From Aquimarina mycalae (GTDB lineage: Bacteria; Bacteroidota; Bacteroidia; Flavobacteriales; Flavobacteriaceae), in contig NZ_JARYGY010000002.1 in assembly GCF_029906345.1 (NCBI RefSeq), positions 401,901 through 465,900 on the forward strand: 64,000 bases of DNA. Direction: 5' to 3'. The notes under the pieces were generated by a model. That model was not told the DNA's origin. It ran no database searches and worked only from the letters and a program-made list of their open reading frames with translations. Positions 9,685-18,183 of this stretch are shown here, one piece after another. The first letter of the stretch is position 1. Each line of letters begins with the position of its first letter. A program made the translations under genes and the position numbers.

Positions 9685-10632
9685 ATGAATAACACCAAGA
9701 AAATAATTAAATACTGTGTTTTAGGGTTAGCTATATTCTTTTTTATAATAACCTTACTTGGTTATACCAACCTTGGAAACTTATCAATTACTGAAAGTTC
9801 TGAAAACATTTTTGTGAACATCGAAAATGAAAAAATTAGAATTTCGCAAAAAGGAAATGGAAAAGACATATTACTAATTCACGGTAGTCCTGGCTCTATT
9901 GAAGATTGGAATAGTATTGTAGATGCTCTGGCGAAAACCTATAGAGTAACTACTTTCGACAGAGCAGGGCATGGTTTTAGTTCTTCAAACGAATATACGT
10001 ATCATATAAAAGACAATGCTATTTTGGTCGAGCGCCTGATCGAACAATTAGGATTAAAAGATCCCTTGATCGTTGGACATTCTTATGGAGGCTCCACAGC
10101 TGCATATATGGCAGTCCATTCCGATCTAAAAGAATTAAAATATATCATCCTTGATTCTCCATTATACAAATCCCGTTCAAGAGGGATCTATAAGTTAATT
10201 TCGACTCCAGTTATAGGAAAAGGAATAGCACTGGCATCCTCATACACTATTGCAAATAGTCAAATAAGAGATGGTGTCACACCCATATTTAAATCTATTA
10301 AAGAAGAAAAGATTCAAGAATTAGTTAAAGAAAGGCAGAGAATGTGGTCTCAACCTAAAGTGATTTATACAAAATCTATGGAATCTATTAATTATCAAGA
10401 TGATTTGAATTTAATTTCACATAAATATAAAAATATAGTATCCGATATCACTATTATAACAGCTAAAGACTCTATAAACACTTTAAGGAAAGATTGTGAA
10501 AAATTCCATTCAGAAGTACTTAATTCAGAACTAATAATCTTGGATAACACAGGGCATTATATCCAATTCGACAAATCAAATGATTTGATTGAGGTGATTC
10601 ATCGTAAAATGTCAAATCAATTTCGACCCTAA
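9685..10632 (+). CDS. Membrane-anchored alpha/beta hydrolase
   Basis: A 315-residue protein with one N-terminal transmembrane helix (about 9-27) and a classic alpha/beta-hydrolase fold. HGSPGSIEDW forms the oxyanion loop, FDRAGHGFS follows, GHSYGGS carries the nucleophile Ser133, and NTGHYIQFD near the C-terminus carries the histidine. The N-terminal helix suggests a periplasm-facing anchored enzyme. The substrate is unknown. Several unrelated hydrolases are clustered here, but there is no evidence that they form one pathway. Confidence 0.75.
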   Translation: MNNTKKIIKYCVLGLAIFFFIITLLGYTNLGNLSITESSENIFVNIENEKIRISQKGNGKDILLIHGSPGSIEDWNSIVDALAKTYRVTTFDRAGHGFSSSNEYTYHIKDNAILVERLIEQLGLKDPLIVGHSYGGSTAAYMAVHSDLKELKYIILDSPLYKSRSRGIYKLISTPVIGKGIALASSYTIANSQIRDGVTPIFKSIKEEKIQELVKERQRMWSQPKVIYTKSMESINYQDDLNLISHKYKNIVSDITIITAKDSINTLRKDCEKFHSEVLNSELIILDNTGHYIQFDKSNDLIEVIHRKMSNQFRP

Positions 10633-10680
10633 ATAAGCAAGAGTCAAACTATAAATAAAACCCTCTTTTTGAAATATTAT

Positions 10681-11196
10681 ATGAAAACAATTAAAATTTT
10701 TATCCTACTGGCAATCATTTCGATCTCTTCCTGGAGTCAGGAAACTGATCTCTCAATATTTAAAAATCTTATTGGTAAAGAATGGAAAGCAGAAGCTAAA
10801 TGGGGAGATGGGACTATCTTTAAACAAGAAACTATTTTCGCTTTTGATTTAAACAACACCTTAATTATTGCAAAATCTAAAGGGTTTACCGATAAAAAAC
10901 AATCGCAATATGGTTGGCGTAATCATGGTATCAGAAAATTTGACACAGAAACTAAAACGATCAAATTCTGGGAATTTGATGTTTTTGGAGGTGTTACTGA
11001 AGGCACAGTGCAGGTAGATGGAAAAAATCTCATATACCAATATCAATATGGAGAATCTCTAGTTACTGATATGTGGGAATATGTAGATGATCACACCTAT
11101 AATTTTAAAGTTGGAAACTATGTGGACGGAAACTGGAAGCAGGTGTATCTAGAAACTCAATTTAAAGCAGAAAAATCAGAGAACAGCGGTCGTTAA
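10681..11196 (+). CDS. Exported lipocalin-like protein of unknown function
   Basis: A 171-residue protein with a signal peptide (about 1-20, ending SWSQ). I use the ATG at 10681; an in-frame TTG at 10669 would add four residues and weaken the signal peptide. The mature part is rich in alternating beta strands with W and G turns (GKEWKAEAKWGDGT, TIKFWEFDVFGGVTEG, DGNWKQVYLETQF). This resembles small calycin/DUF1579-type folds found downstream of hydrolases in Bacteroidota. No catalytic motif is visible. The family is not named with confidence. Confidence 0.6.
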   Translation: MKTIKIFILLAIISISSWSQETDLSIFKNLIGKEWKAEAKWGDGTIFKQETIFAFDLNNTLIIAKSKGFTDKKQSQYGWRNHGIRKFDTETKTIKFWEFDVFGGVTEGTVQVDGKNLIYQYQYGESLVTDMWEYVDDHTYNFKVGNYVDGNWKQVYLETQFKAEKSENSGR

Positions 11197-11330
11197 ACTC
11201 TTTAAAATGTTCATGCTATTCGTATAAAACGACTAACAACTCTTTCGTTTTTAAGATTTAAATTCAGGAAATAAGATCTGGAACGACCAATAGGATATAA
11301 TTGCTAGAAACATCCAATAAAACGTATAAC

Positions 11331-12224
11331 ATGCAAATTCTAAAACCAGATCTTAGCCGTTTCGAAACTATCAAAGATTTTCCTTATACAGAAAATTTCA
11401 TTGATTTTGATAATCTTAGAATGCATTATATCGATGAAGGAAAAGGTGAAACAATCTTAGCCCTTCATGGAGAACCTACATGGTCATATCTTTATCGAAA
11501 ATTTATTCCCACATTAAAAGACTATCGATTTATTGCTCCAGATTTAATTGGGTTTGGTAAATCAGATAAAATCGTAGGATGGAAAAATTATTCTTTTGAT
11601 CTTCATTTTAGATCCTTAGAGCATTTTATTCAAAAATTAGATCTCAACGATATTACTTTGGTCGTACAAGATTGGGGTGGTATGCTAGGATTAAGTTTGT
11701 TGGCAAAATATCCTGAAAAATTTAAAAGAGTCGTAGTATTAAACACTTTTTTACCAGTAGGTAAAAAGATGTCGCTCTTTTTTAAGATCTGGAGAATGTA
11801 TGCAAAATATCATCCATCATTATCGATTAGCACTATTCTTAAACGAGGTTCTTATCAAAAACTATCAAAAGAAGTTCTAGATGCATACAATGCTCCTTAC
11901 CCAAACAGAAAACATAAAGGAGGTGCTGTTGCTTTTCCGTTATTGGTTCCAGCAGATAGAAACGATCCAGCGGTTAAACCAATCCAGAAGGCCAGAGATG
12001 TACTTTCTAAGTGGAATAAACCTGCATTAGTTTTATTTTCGGATAAAGACAAAATTCTTGGCGGATTGGATAAATTCTTTTATCGATTAATCCCTACTGC
12101 AAAAGAGCAACAGAAAATTAAAATCAAAGATGCTGGGCACTTTTTACAAGAAGAAAAAGGTGAAGAAATAGCACAATACATTCTTAAATTTATGAAAGAT
12201 GAATTGAAAATAAAGGATTGCTAG
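11331..12224 (+). CDS. Haloalkane-dehalogenase-like alpha/beta hydrolase
   Basis: A 297-residue cytoplasmic enzyme. HGEPTWSYLYR is the typical oxyanion/halide-binding segment of haloalkane dehalogenases. VVQDWGG carries an aspartate nucleophile (Asp114) instead of serine, with the adjacent Trp as a halide ligand, and DAGHFLQEE carries the catalytic histidine. These features mark the dehalogenase (DhmA/DhlA-like) branch rather than an esterase. Epoxide hydrolases share the Asp nucleophile and remain a less likely alternative. I use ATG 11331; an upstream TTG at 11301 would add ten residues not expected in the family. It ends before a strong bidirectional terminator. Confidence 0.8.
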   Translation: MQILKPDLSRFETIKDFPYTENFIDFDNLRMHYIDEGKGETILALHGEPTWSYLYRKFIPTLKDYRFIAPDLIGFGKSDKIVGWKNYSFDLHFRSLEHFIQKLDLNDITLVVQDWGGMLGLSLLAKYPEKFKRVVVLNTFLPVGKKMSLFFKIWRMYAKYHPSLSISTILKRGSYQKLSKEVLDAYNAPYPNRKHKGGAVAFPLLVPADRNDPAVKPIQKARDVLSKWNKPALVLFSDKDKILGGLDKFFYRLIPTAKEQQKIKIKDAGHFLQEEKGEEIAQYILKFMKDELKIKDC

Positions 12225-12250
12225 CATCTATTCTAGATAGATCATAAAAA

Positions 12251-12278
12251 AACCTCGAAGTCTAATAACTTCGAGGTT
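12251..12278. terminator. Bidirectional terminator between convergent genes
   Basis: AACCTCGAAG and CTTCGAGGTT form a perfect 10-bp stem around an 8-base loop. T-rich sequence follows on the plus strand and the preceding A run gives Ts on the minus strand. It separates the dehalogenase-like gene from fabD. Confidence 0.9.
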
Positions 12279-12302
12279 TTAATTTTTTATATTTTTTCTA
12301 TT

Positions 12303-13184
12303 CTATATCGAAGCAGAAATAGTTTCCATAGATCGATCTACTTTTTTTACTAATCCTGATAATACTTTTCCAGGGCCTACCTCAGTAAACGATGTCGCAC
12401 CATCTTTCATCATATTTTGCACACTTTGAGTCCATTTTACGGGTGCTGTTAATTGAGCTATCAAATTCTTTTTGATCTCTTCTGGATCAGTAACCGCAGT
12501 GGTAGTTACATTTTGATATATCGGACAGTTAGGCGTATTAAAAGTAGTTGCTTCGATTGCTGCAGCTAGTTCTTCTCTTGCTGGCTCCATTAATGGTGAA
12601 TGAAAAGCACCTCCAACTGGTAATACCAATGCTCTACGAGCTCCTTTTTCTTTCATCAATTCGCAAGCTTTCTCAATTGCTTCTACTTCTCCAGAGATTA
12701 CTAATTGACCTGGACAATTATAATTTGCAGCCACTACTACCCCATCAATTTCTTTACAAGCCTGCTCTACTACCTCATCTTCTAACCCAAGCACAGCTGC
12801 CATAGTTGAAGGTTTTATTTCACAAGCTTGCTGCATTGCTAATGCTCTTTTAGATACTAATCTAAGCGCATCTTCAAAATTCAATGTGCCATTTGCTACT
12901 AATGCAGAAAATTCACCTAATGAATGTCCTGCCACCATATCTGGTTTAAAACTATCTCCTAATACCTTGCTTAAAATTACGGAGTGTAAAAATATTGCTG
13001 GTTGCGTTACTTTGGTTTCTTTTAACTCATCCGCAGTACCCTCAAACATAATTTTAGTGATTTCAAAACCTAAAATATCATTGGCCTTATGAAAAAGTTC
13101 TTTAGCAATTTCTGAATTTTCATATAAATCCAGTCCCATTCCTGAAAACTGAGCCCCTTGACCTGGAAAAACATATGCGTTCAT
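12303..13184 (-). CDS. fabD: Malonyl-CoA:ACP transacylase
   Basis: A 293-residue enzyme that moves the malonyl group from CoA to acyl carrier protein at the start of fatty-acid elongation, in the cytoplasm. Landmarks: FPGQGAQFSGMG at the N-terminus, GHSLGEFSA with nucleophile Ser88, and GGAFHSPLM with catalytic His195, then VGPGKVL near the C-terminus. Length and motif order are standard. It is transcribed alone from the minus strand, with a candidate -7 element about 25 bases upstream. Confidence 0.96.
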   Translation of the reverse strand: MNAYVFPGQGAQFSGMGLDLYENSEIAKELFHKANDILGFEITKIMFEGTADELKETKVTQPAIFLHSVILSKVLGDSFKPDMVAGHSLGEFSALVANGTLNFEDALRLVSKRALAMQQACEIKPSTMAAVLGLEDEVVEQACKEIDGVVVAANYNCPGQLVISGEVEAIEKACELMKEKGARRALVLPVGGAFHSPLMEPAREELAAAIEATTFNTPNCPIYQNVTTTAVTDPEEIKKNLIAQLTAPVKWTQSVQNMMKDGATSFTEVGPGKVLSGLVKKVDRSMETISASI

Positions 13185-13208
13185 GTATTGTGTATTTTAA
13201 AATTTTGA

Positions 13209-13216
13209 CAAAAGTA
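13209..13216 (-). promoter_or_regulatory. Candidate -7 element for fabD
   Basis: On the minus strand TACTTTTG matches the Bacteroidota -7 consensus TAnnTTTG, 24 bases upstream of the fabD start. No convincing -33 element was found. Confidence 0.4.
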
Positions 13217-13322
13217 AGTATAAAGTTGATAGTGGATAGTAGATAGCCAATAGAATTTTATTGATTTTCAGTTTTACGCAATTACAATCACAACCTTAAT
13301 TAACTGATGAATAACATGTTAT

Positions 13323-14174
13323 TTATTTGTAGTGATTAAAAATACTTGTAACTTGATTGTAATAAGAACTCCCAAATAAATTAAGATGGACTAATAAATA
13401 GTATAATTGCCAAAGAGGAATTCTTTCTTCCCAATACTCTGTAAGTGGAAAAGTTTCGTTATAAACTTTAAATAATTCCTGATCAAAGCCTCCAAAGAGA
13501 TGCATCATTGCAATATCCATCTCTCTTGGTGCATAAGATATTGCAGGATCTATGAGACAAGGATTACCTTTACAATCAATTATAAAATTACCATTCCACA
13601 AATCACCATGTATTAAACTAGATGGTTCATTTGGAATTTCTTTAGCAATAGTTTTGTAAAAAGAATCCAAATTTTCGAACACAAAACCATTTGCGATAGC
13701 AAGTTTAAACTGGGGTTCTAACCTTTGTACTATATAAAATTCTGAAGCAGTATCCTGTTTAGTGTTATATTGTGGTAAACTCCCGATATAATTATCATTT
13801 TCAAAACCGAAATAAGATGCGCTTCGGCTATGTAAAACTGCCAATTGTCGCCCAAACACATTCCATAAATTAGCAGCATCTCTCTCACTTGCGATATATT
13901 CGAGTATCAAAAATGCATATTCATCATGTATTCCAGATTGTAATACTTTTGGCACCGTAAAAGCATCTGCTTTTCTTAATACTTCAAGTCCTTGTGCTTC
14001 TGCCTTAAACATTCCTGGAAACCTGAAAGAGGTATTGATTTTGATTACTGCTTTTCTAGTATTGGTTTCTAGACAATAGACATCATTAATATCGCCTCCC
14101 AACAACTGTTTCGTAGTTATTACCTTTTCAGAAAAAAGGTTTTCTACACGCTGTATGAGTTTTTTTGTCAGCAA
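13323..14174 (-). CDS. Fructosamine-kinase-family protein
   Basis: A 283-residue kinase-like protein of the FN3K/aminoglycoside phosphotransferase superfamily. GGDINDVYCLET resembles the nucleotide loop, IHGDLWNGNFI carries the catalytic Asp191, and CLIDPAISYAPREMD carries the metal-binding Asp209. Family members phosphorylate ketosamines on glycated protein lysines so that the adduct decomposes. The only workable start is a TTG at 14174: no ATG lies between the upstream in-frame stop and the conserved GGDIN motif. It begins 7 bases after the dihydrofolate reductase gene, so the two are probably co-transcribed. Confidence 0.85.
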   Translation of the reverse strand: MLTKKLIQRVENLFSEKVITTKQLLGGDINDVYCLETNTRKAVIKINTSFRFPGMFKAEAQGLEVLRKADAFTVPKVLQSGIHDEYAFLILEYIASERDAANLWNVFGRQLAVLHSRSASYFGFENDNYIGSLPQYNTKQDTASEFYIVQRLEPQFKLAIANGFVFENLDSFYKTIAKEIPNEPSSLIHGDLWNGNFIIDCKGNPCLIDPAISYAPREMDIAMMHLFGGFDQELFKVYNETFPLTEYWEERIPLWQLYYLLVHLNLFGSSYYNQVTSIFNHYK

Positions 14175-14181
14175 GATAAAC

Positions 14182-15126
14182 TTACTTCTTCTTATATGTC
14201 AAATATGTAAAGCCAAACTCATGTCGCTCATCTGCGCCATGAAGTTCTTTATTCTCTACAATCCAAGCATCAGGATCTATTTCTGGGAAAAAAGTATCCG
14301 CTTCAAACGTTCCATGTACTCTAGTCAGTTCGATATAATTAGCATATTCCATCCCAATTTTATAAATCTCTCCTCCACCAATAATAAAAGGTTGCGGATC
14401 ATCTTTTGCTATTTCCAACGCTTCATCCATAGAATGAACCACAACAGCTCCTTCTGGATTATAATTTTCATTTCTGGTAATTACCACATGAACACGATTT
14501 GGCAGTGGTTTTGGGAATGATTCAAAAGTCTTTCTTCCCATGATAATATGATGACCAGTGGTCAACTCTTTAAAACGTTTAAAATCATCTGGTAAATGCC
14601 ATACAAGGTCATTATCTTTTCCCAAAGCATTATTTTCTCCAGCTGCAGCAATCATAGTTATCTTACGATCTAATTTAGGTTTTACCCTTTCTTCAACAGC
14701 TTTGGGTTGTTGTTTTTTAATGAATTCTTCTTTCTTCTTAATAAGATCATCTTTGGGATACATAAGGTCTACATCCTTTTGGATTAATGCTATTTCTGCT
14801 TTTTGTTTGGCTATCAGACGTTCCATTTGATTGCTGGTCCATTCTGTTCCCATAAACTTATGAAACAACCATACATTGCAGAAATGTAGTACCAGTAAAA
14901 ATGCCCAACAAACAATCGCGGCTACGTACCAATTAGTCCCGAAGAAAGTAATTTCTTTACCAACACCTATTAGTAAATTAAGAATAACCAAAAAAATAGA
15001 GCCAACTAAAAAAATAATGAAATGTTGAAATAATCTTTTCTTTTGTACAATTCGTTTACGCGCATGTTCATACAATTCACGTTGTACTGGATCAATTTGT
15101 GGAGCTTCTTTTCTTTTTGAAAACAT
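14182..15126 (-). CDS. folA: Membrane-anchored dihydrofolate reductase (2TM domain fused to DHFR)
   Basis: A 314-residue fusion. Residues ~15-100 form a '2TM' domain with two membrane helices (about 34-54 and 66-88) preceded by RKRIVQKKRLFQHF. A charged, probably coiled linker (about 98-150) follows. Residues ~155-312 are a complete dihydrofolate reductase: ITMIAAAGENNALG, WHLPDDFKRFKELT with Asp181 as the catalytic acid, IIMGRKTFES, and FIIGGGEIY. DHFR regenerates tetrahydrofolate with NADPH, partnering ThyA (22.2-23.0 kb). DHFR is normally a soluble ~160-residue enzyme, so the anchor is unusual. I see no stop or frameshift between the domains. Confidence 0.93.
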   Translation of the reverse strand: MFSKRKEAPQIDPVQRELYEHARKRIVQKKRLFQHFIIFLVGSIFLVILNLLIGVGKEITFFGTNWYVAAIVCWAFLLVLHFCNVWLFHKFMGTEWTSNQMERLIAKQKAEIALIQKDVDLMYPKDDLIKKKEEFIKKQQPKAVEERVKPKLDRKITMIAAAGENNALGKDNDLVWHLPDDFKRFKELTTGHHIIMGRKTFESFPKPLPNRVHVVITRNENYNPEGAVVVHSMDEALEIAKDDPQPFIIGGGEIYKIGMEYANYIELTRVHGTFEADTFFPEIDPDAWIVENKELHGADERHEFGFTYLTYKKK

Positions 15127-15203
15127 TTTAATAGTACCTTAGTAATGCTTGATTAATATCCAAGTAAATATAAAGGTTTTGCTAAAAAGCCCTAAAATAA
15201 CTT

Positions 15204-16286
15204 ATGAAGAATTTAAGAAAAGAATTTCCCGTACTATCTCAAAACACTTATCTCAACACCGCATCCTCTGGATTATTATATGACTCCTTATTAGAGTTTA
15301 AGCAAGAACATGATCTTGATTTTCTCATTGGTGGAAGCATGTTTCGGGATGATCAAGAAAAATTTCTAAACACTGTTAGAAAATCGATTGGAAAATTTTT
15401 TGGGTGTAATTCGCAAAATACGGTGTTAACTCCTAATTTTTCTTTAGGATTCAACACTATTCTTAATGGGTTGGAAAAAAACAAAAAGATTCTTCTGTTG
15501 AACGAAGATTATCCTTCAATAAATTTTGCAGTAACCAATAAAGGATTTAACGTTTGTTATGCTGAAGTAAATGGCACATTAGAGCAAAATATTGAAGAAG
15601 CTATAACTAAACATACACCTGATATTTTTGCTTTTAGCTTAGTACAATATATTAATGGTATTGCTATTGACCTGGATTTTCTCCAAAAGATAAAACTAAA
15701 ACATCCTAATCTTTTACTAATTGCCGATGGCACGCAATTTTGTGGAACCAGAGTTTTCGATTTTGATTCATCTGGGGTTGATATCCTAGGATGTAGCGGT
15801 TATAAATGGTTATTAGGAGGATACGGTAATGGGTTTATATTATTTAAAGAAGGTATTCTTGATCAAATCACACCCAATACTTATAAAAAATCAGCTTCTG
15901 AAACTAATTATGACGCTTCATATACTAGTATAAGAGCCAGATATGAATGTGGTCATTTGGATACTTTGAACTTTGGGAGTTTACAATATTCTCTACGATT
16001 TCTATCCAATATTGGACTAGTAAAAATCGAAGAAAAAATTACAACGTTGACCGAGTATATTAAAACTGAATTAACAAATCTAGACCTATTAGAAAAAGAT
16101 GTTGTTTCAAGAAAAAATCATAGTTCGATATTTTGCATAAAAGGAGACCAAAAATTACATAAAGTACTACAAGAAAAAAATATTATTACCTCTCTTAGAG
16201 GCAATGGAGTTAGAATAAGCGCTCATTTTTACAACACAAAAGATGAAGTTACAAAACTACTTGACACACTACATCGTTATCGTTAA
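15204..16286 (+). CDS. Class V aminotransferase (cysteine-desulfurase-like fold)
   Basis: A 360-residue PLP enzyme. TYLNTASSGLL near the N-terminus, LIADGTQFCGT with Asp175, and GCSGYKWLLGGYGNGF with Lys201 as the Schiff-base lysine are the fold-type I class V signature. It lacks the active-site cysteine loop expected of IscS/NifS group enzymes, so it is better read as an aminotransferase or lyase (isopenicillin-N-epimerase-like or kynureninase-like) than as a desulfurase. The substrate is unknown. It is divergent from the DHFR fusion, with 77 bases between the starts. Confidence 0.82.
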   Translation: MKNLRKEFPVLSQNTYLNTASSGLLYDSLLEFKQEHDLDFLIGGSMFRDDQEKFLNTVRKSIGKFFGCNSQNTVLTPNFSLGFNTILNGLEKNKKILLLNEDYPSINFAVTNKGFNVCYAEVNGTLEQNIEEAITKHTPDIFAFSLVQYINGIAIDLDFLQKIKLKHPNLLLIADGTQFCGTRVFDFDSSGVDILGCSGYKWLLGGYGNGFILFKEGILDQITPNTYKKSASETNYDASYTSIRARYECGHLDTLNFGSLQYSLRFLSNIGLVKIEEKITTLTEYIKTELTNLDLLEKDVVSRKNHSSIFCIKGDQKLHKVLQEKNIITSLRGNGVRISAHFYNTKDEVTKLLDTLHRYR

Positions 16287-16409
16287 TATCTAATTGTTAA
16301 ATGTTGATTAAATTATTGGAAATCTGACCATTTGCTCTTTTTAGTTCATCTGTTTTGTACTAATTTCACCTAAATTTTATTAACCAAAAACTAATTACAA
16401 TCTAAAATT

Positions 16410-16706
16410 ATGGCGATATCAAAGCAATACTTAAAATCAAAACCTATCTGCAAAGTAACTTTTTCAGTACCTGCAAAAGAAGCTGTTTCTGTTAGTGTCG
16501 CAGGAGAATTTAATGAGTGGAATACAGAAGCAACTGTGCTCAAAAAATTAAAAAATGGCATTTTTAAAGGGACTTTGAACCTTCCTAAAGATCAAAAGTT
16601 TGAATTTAAATATGTTGTAGATGGGCAGTGGACCAATGAGTCTGAAGCAGATGGATATCAATGGAATGATTTTGCTTCTGGAGAAAACAGTCTATTAGTA
16701 TTATAA
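16410..16706 (+). CDS. Small glycogen-binding (CBM48/AMPK1-like) domain protein
   Basis: A 98-residue stand-alone CBM48-type beta-sandwich. VSVAGEFNEWN corresponds to the 'G-F-N-W' core, followed by GIFKGTLNLPKDQKFEFKYV and DGQWTNE, which match the early set/AMPK1 glycogen-binding pattern. There is no catalytic domain, so a role in binding glycogen or starch, or as a partner of a glycan enzyme, is inferred. There is no signal peptide; it should be cytoplasmic. Confidence 0.85.
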   Translation: MAISKQYLKSKPICKVTFSVPAKEAVSVSVAGEFNEWNTEATVLKKLKNGIFKGTLNLPKDQKFEFKYVVDGQWTNESEADGYQWNDFASGENSLLVL

Positions 16707-16720
16707 TAAAACAAAGATTT

Positions 16721-16758
16721 ATATTGAGATTGTAGTTATTATTCTACAATCTCAATAT
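16721..16758 (+). terminator. Long perfect hairpin after the CBM48 gene
   Basis: Arms of 15 bases (ATATTGAGATTGTAG / CTACAATCTCAATAT) around an 8-base loop. There is no strong T run after it, so termination is plausible but not certain. It is clearly related in sequence to the hairpin at 19156-19194. Confidence 0.55.
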
Positions 16759-16822
16759 ATCTTCCTAACGAATTCAGCATTTTTTATTTATATAATATGA
16801 ATTAAAAATATTAGTTTTAGAA

Positions 16823-17938
16823 ATGAATTTTCTTGAAACTATATTTTTATTTTTTGCTTTTCAAGCTTTCATTTTTGCAATGCTATTTTTCATAAAAAAG
16901 AAAGGAGATAGGACTGCAAATATCTTATTCGGCATATACATACTGTTGTTCTCCTACAACATGGTATACAACACTTTGTACTGGTCTAAACTCTTATACT
17001 CCACACCATATATTCATCTAATTTTCACTAATAAAATCCCATGGGTTTTATACGGCCCTGTACTATATTTTTATACAAAAAGAATCCTATATGCACATAA
17101 ATTCAAAATTTCAGACATTATTCATTTTATACCACTATTATATGTTTTAATTTCATATAGCCCATTTTCTTTTCTTTCAACACAGGATAAAATCGATATT
17201 TTAAAAAATGATAGATTATTATCATATACCTATCTCTACTCTCCTTATGTGATCAAGATCATTATCGCTTTAATGTTATTTTATTGCGGGCTTTTGTTTT
17301 TTTCGTTTACACAAAAAATTAGAAGCTTAAATAATTTAAGGTGGTTGCAGTTGTTAAGTTTTTCTTTTTTAGGTTATGTAATATCCTTTTCCTCTTACTT
17401 TATCTTAGTTTATTTTAATATTCTTGACAGAGGTTCTGATTACTTTATTGGTTTTTCCATGATGTTTTTTACCATGCTACTTTCTTACTTTTGTTTTCTT
17501 CAACCTACTATATTTGATGGGGTATCTGTAAACAAAATCATCCCTTTCAGAAAATATAGAAAAACTGGACTTACCAAAAATCATTCAACTGAAATAAAAT
17601 CTAAATTAACAGAATTCATGGAGCAAGATAAACCGTACTTAAACCACGAATTAAGACTAGATGATTTAGCACAGAAGTTCACTCTTTCAAGACATCATAT
17701 GTCTCAAGTTATAAATGAGCAGTTTGATCTCAGTTTTTTTGATTTTGTTAATCAGTACAGAGTTGAAGAAGCTAAAAAAATGATCATCAAAAATGATCAC
17801 CTAACTATAAATGAAATATTATATTCATGTGGTTTCAATAATAGGGTATCATTCTATAAAGCTTTCAGAAAGATTTCCGAAATCACGCCATCAGAATATC
17901 GATCTCTTAACCGCTTAAAAAGAGAAGTTCTAGATTAA
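16823..17938 (+). CDS. Membrane-embedded AraC-family transcriptional regulator
   Basis: A 371-residue protein. The first ~230 residues contain about seven hydrophobic helices (near 3-23, 33-55, 70-90, 105-120, 140-160, 172-195 and 205-225). The C-terminal ~100 residues are an AraC/XylS DNA-binding domain with two helix-turn-helix units: LRLDDLAQKFTLSRHHMSQ, then NEILYSCGFNNRVSFYKAF followed by ITPSEYR. Such 7TM-AraC regulators are common in Bacteroidota and probably bind DNA from the membrane in response to an envelope or lipid signal. The target is not identifiable. The downstream lipoprotein gene is a candidate. Confidence 0.87.
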   Translation: MNFLETIFLFFAFQAFIFAMLFFIKKKGDRTANILFGIYILLFSYNMVYNTLYWSKLLYSTPYIHLIFTNKIPWVLYGPVLYFYTKRILYAHKFKISDIIHFIPLLYVLISYSPFSFLSTQDKIDILKNDRLLSYTYLYSPYVIKIIIALMLFYCGLLFFSFTQKIRSLNNLRWLQLLSFSFLGYVISFSSYFILVYFNILDRGSDYFIGFSMMFFTMLLSYFCFLQPTIFDGVSVNKIIPFRKYRKTGLTKNHSTEIKSKLTEFMEQDKPYLNHELRLDDLAQKFTLSRHHMSQVINEQFDLSFFDFVNQYRVEEAKKMIIKNDHLTINEILYSCGFNNRVSFYKAFRKISEITPSEYRSLNRLKREVLD

Positions 17939-18183
17939 GTAATATTTCTAATTCATCATAATTTCATAAGAAAATTAAGACCTGTTTCCTTTATAGGTAT
18001 ACTTTTGATATTGATAATATACCTTATTAGCTTTCTAATCGAGCGCAAAAAACAGATCATTCTGTAAACCTTTGTCGGGAAACAAAAAGCCCTCTAAAAT
18101 GTAACCTGCTTTCTCTGAAATTTATCTTCATTTGTTCTGGGTACCTCTAACAAAACATTTTTCTAAAACTAAAAAACTGTATT

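Noticed and set aside
15204..16286. Cysteine desulfurase (IscS/SufS) assignment for the class V aminotransferase
   Set aside because: The PLP lysine is present, but the active-site Cys loop of desulfurases is not, so the narrower name is not supported.
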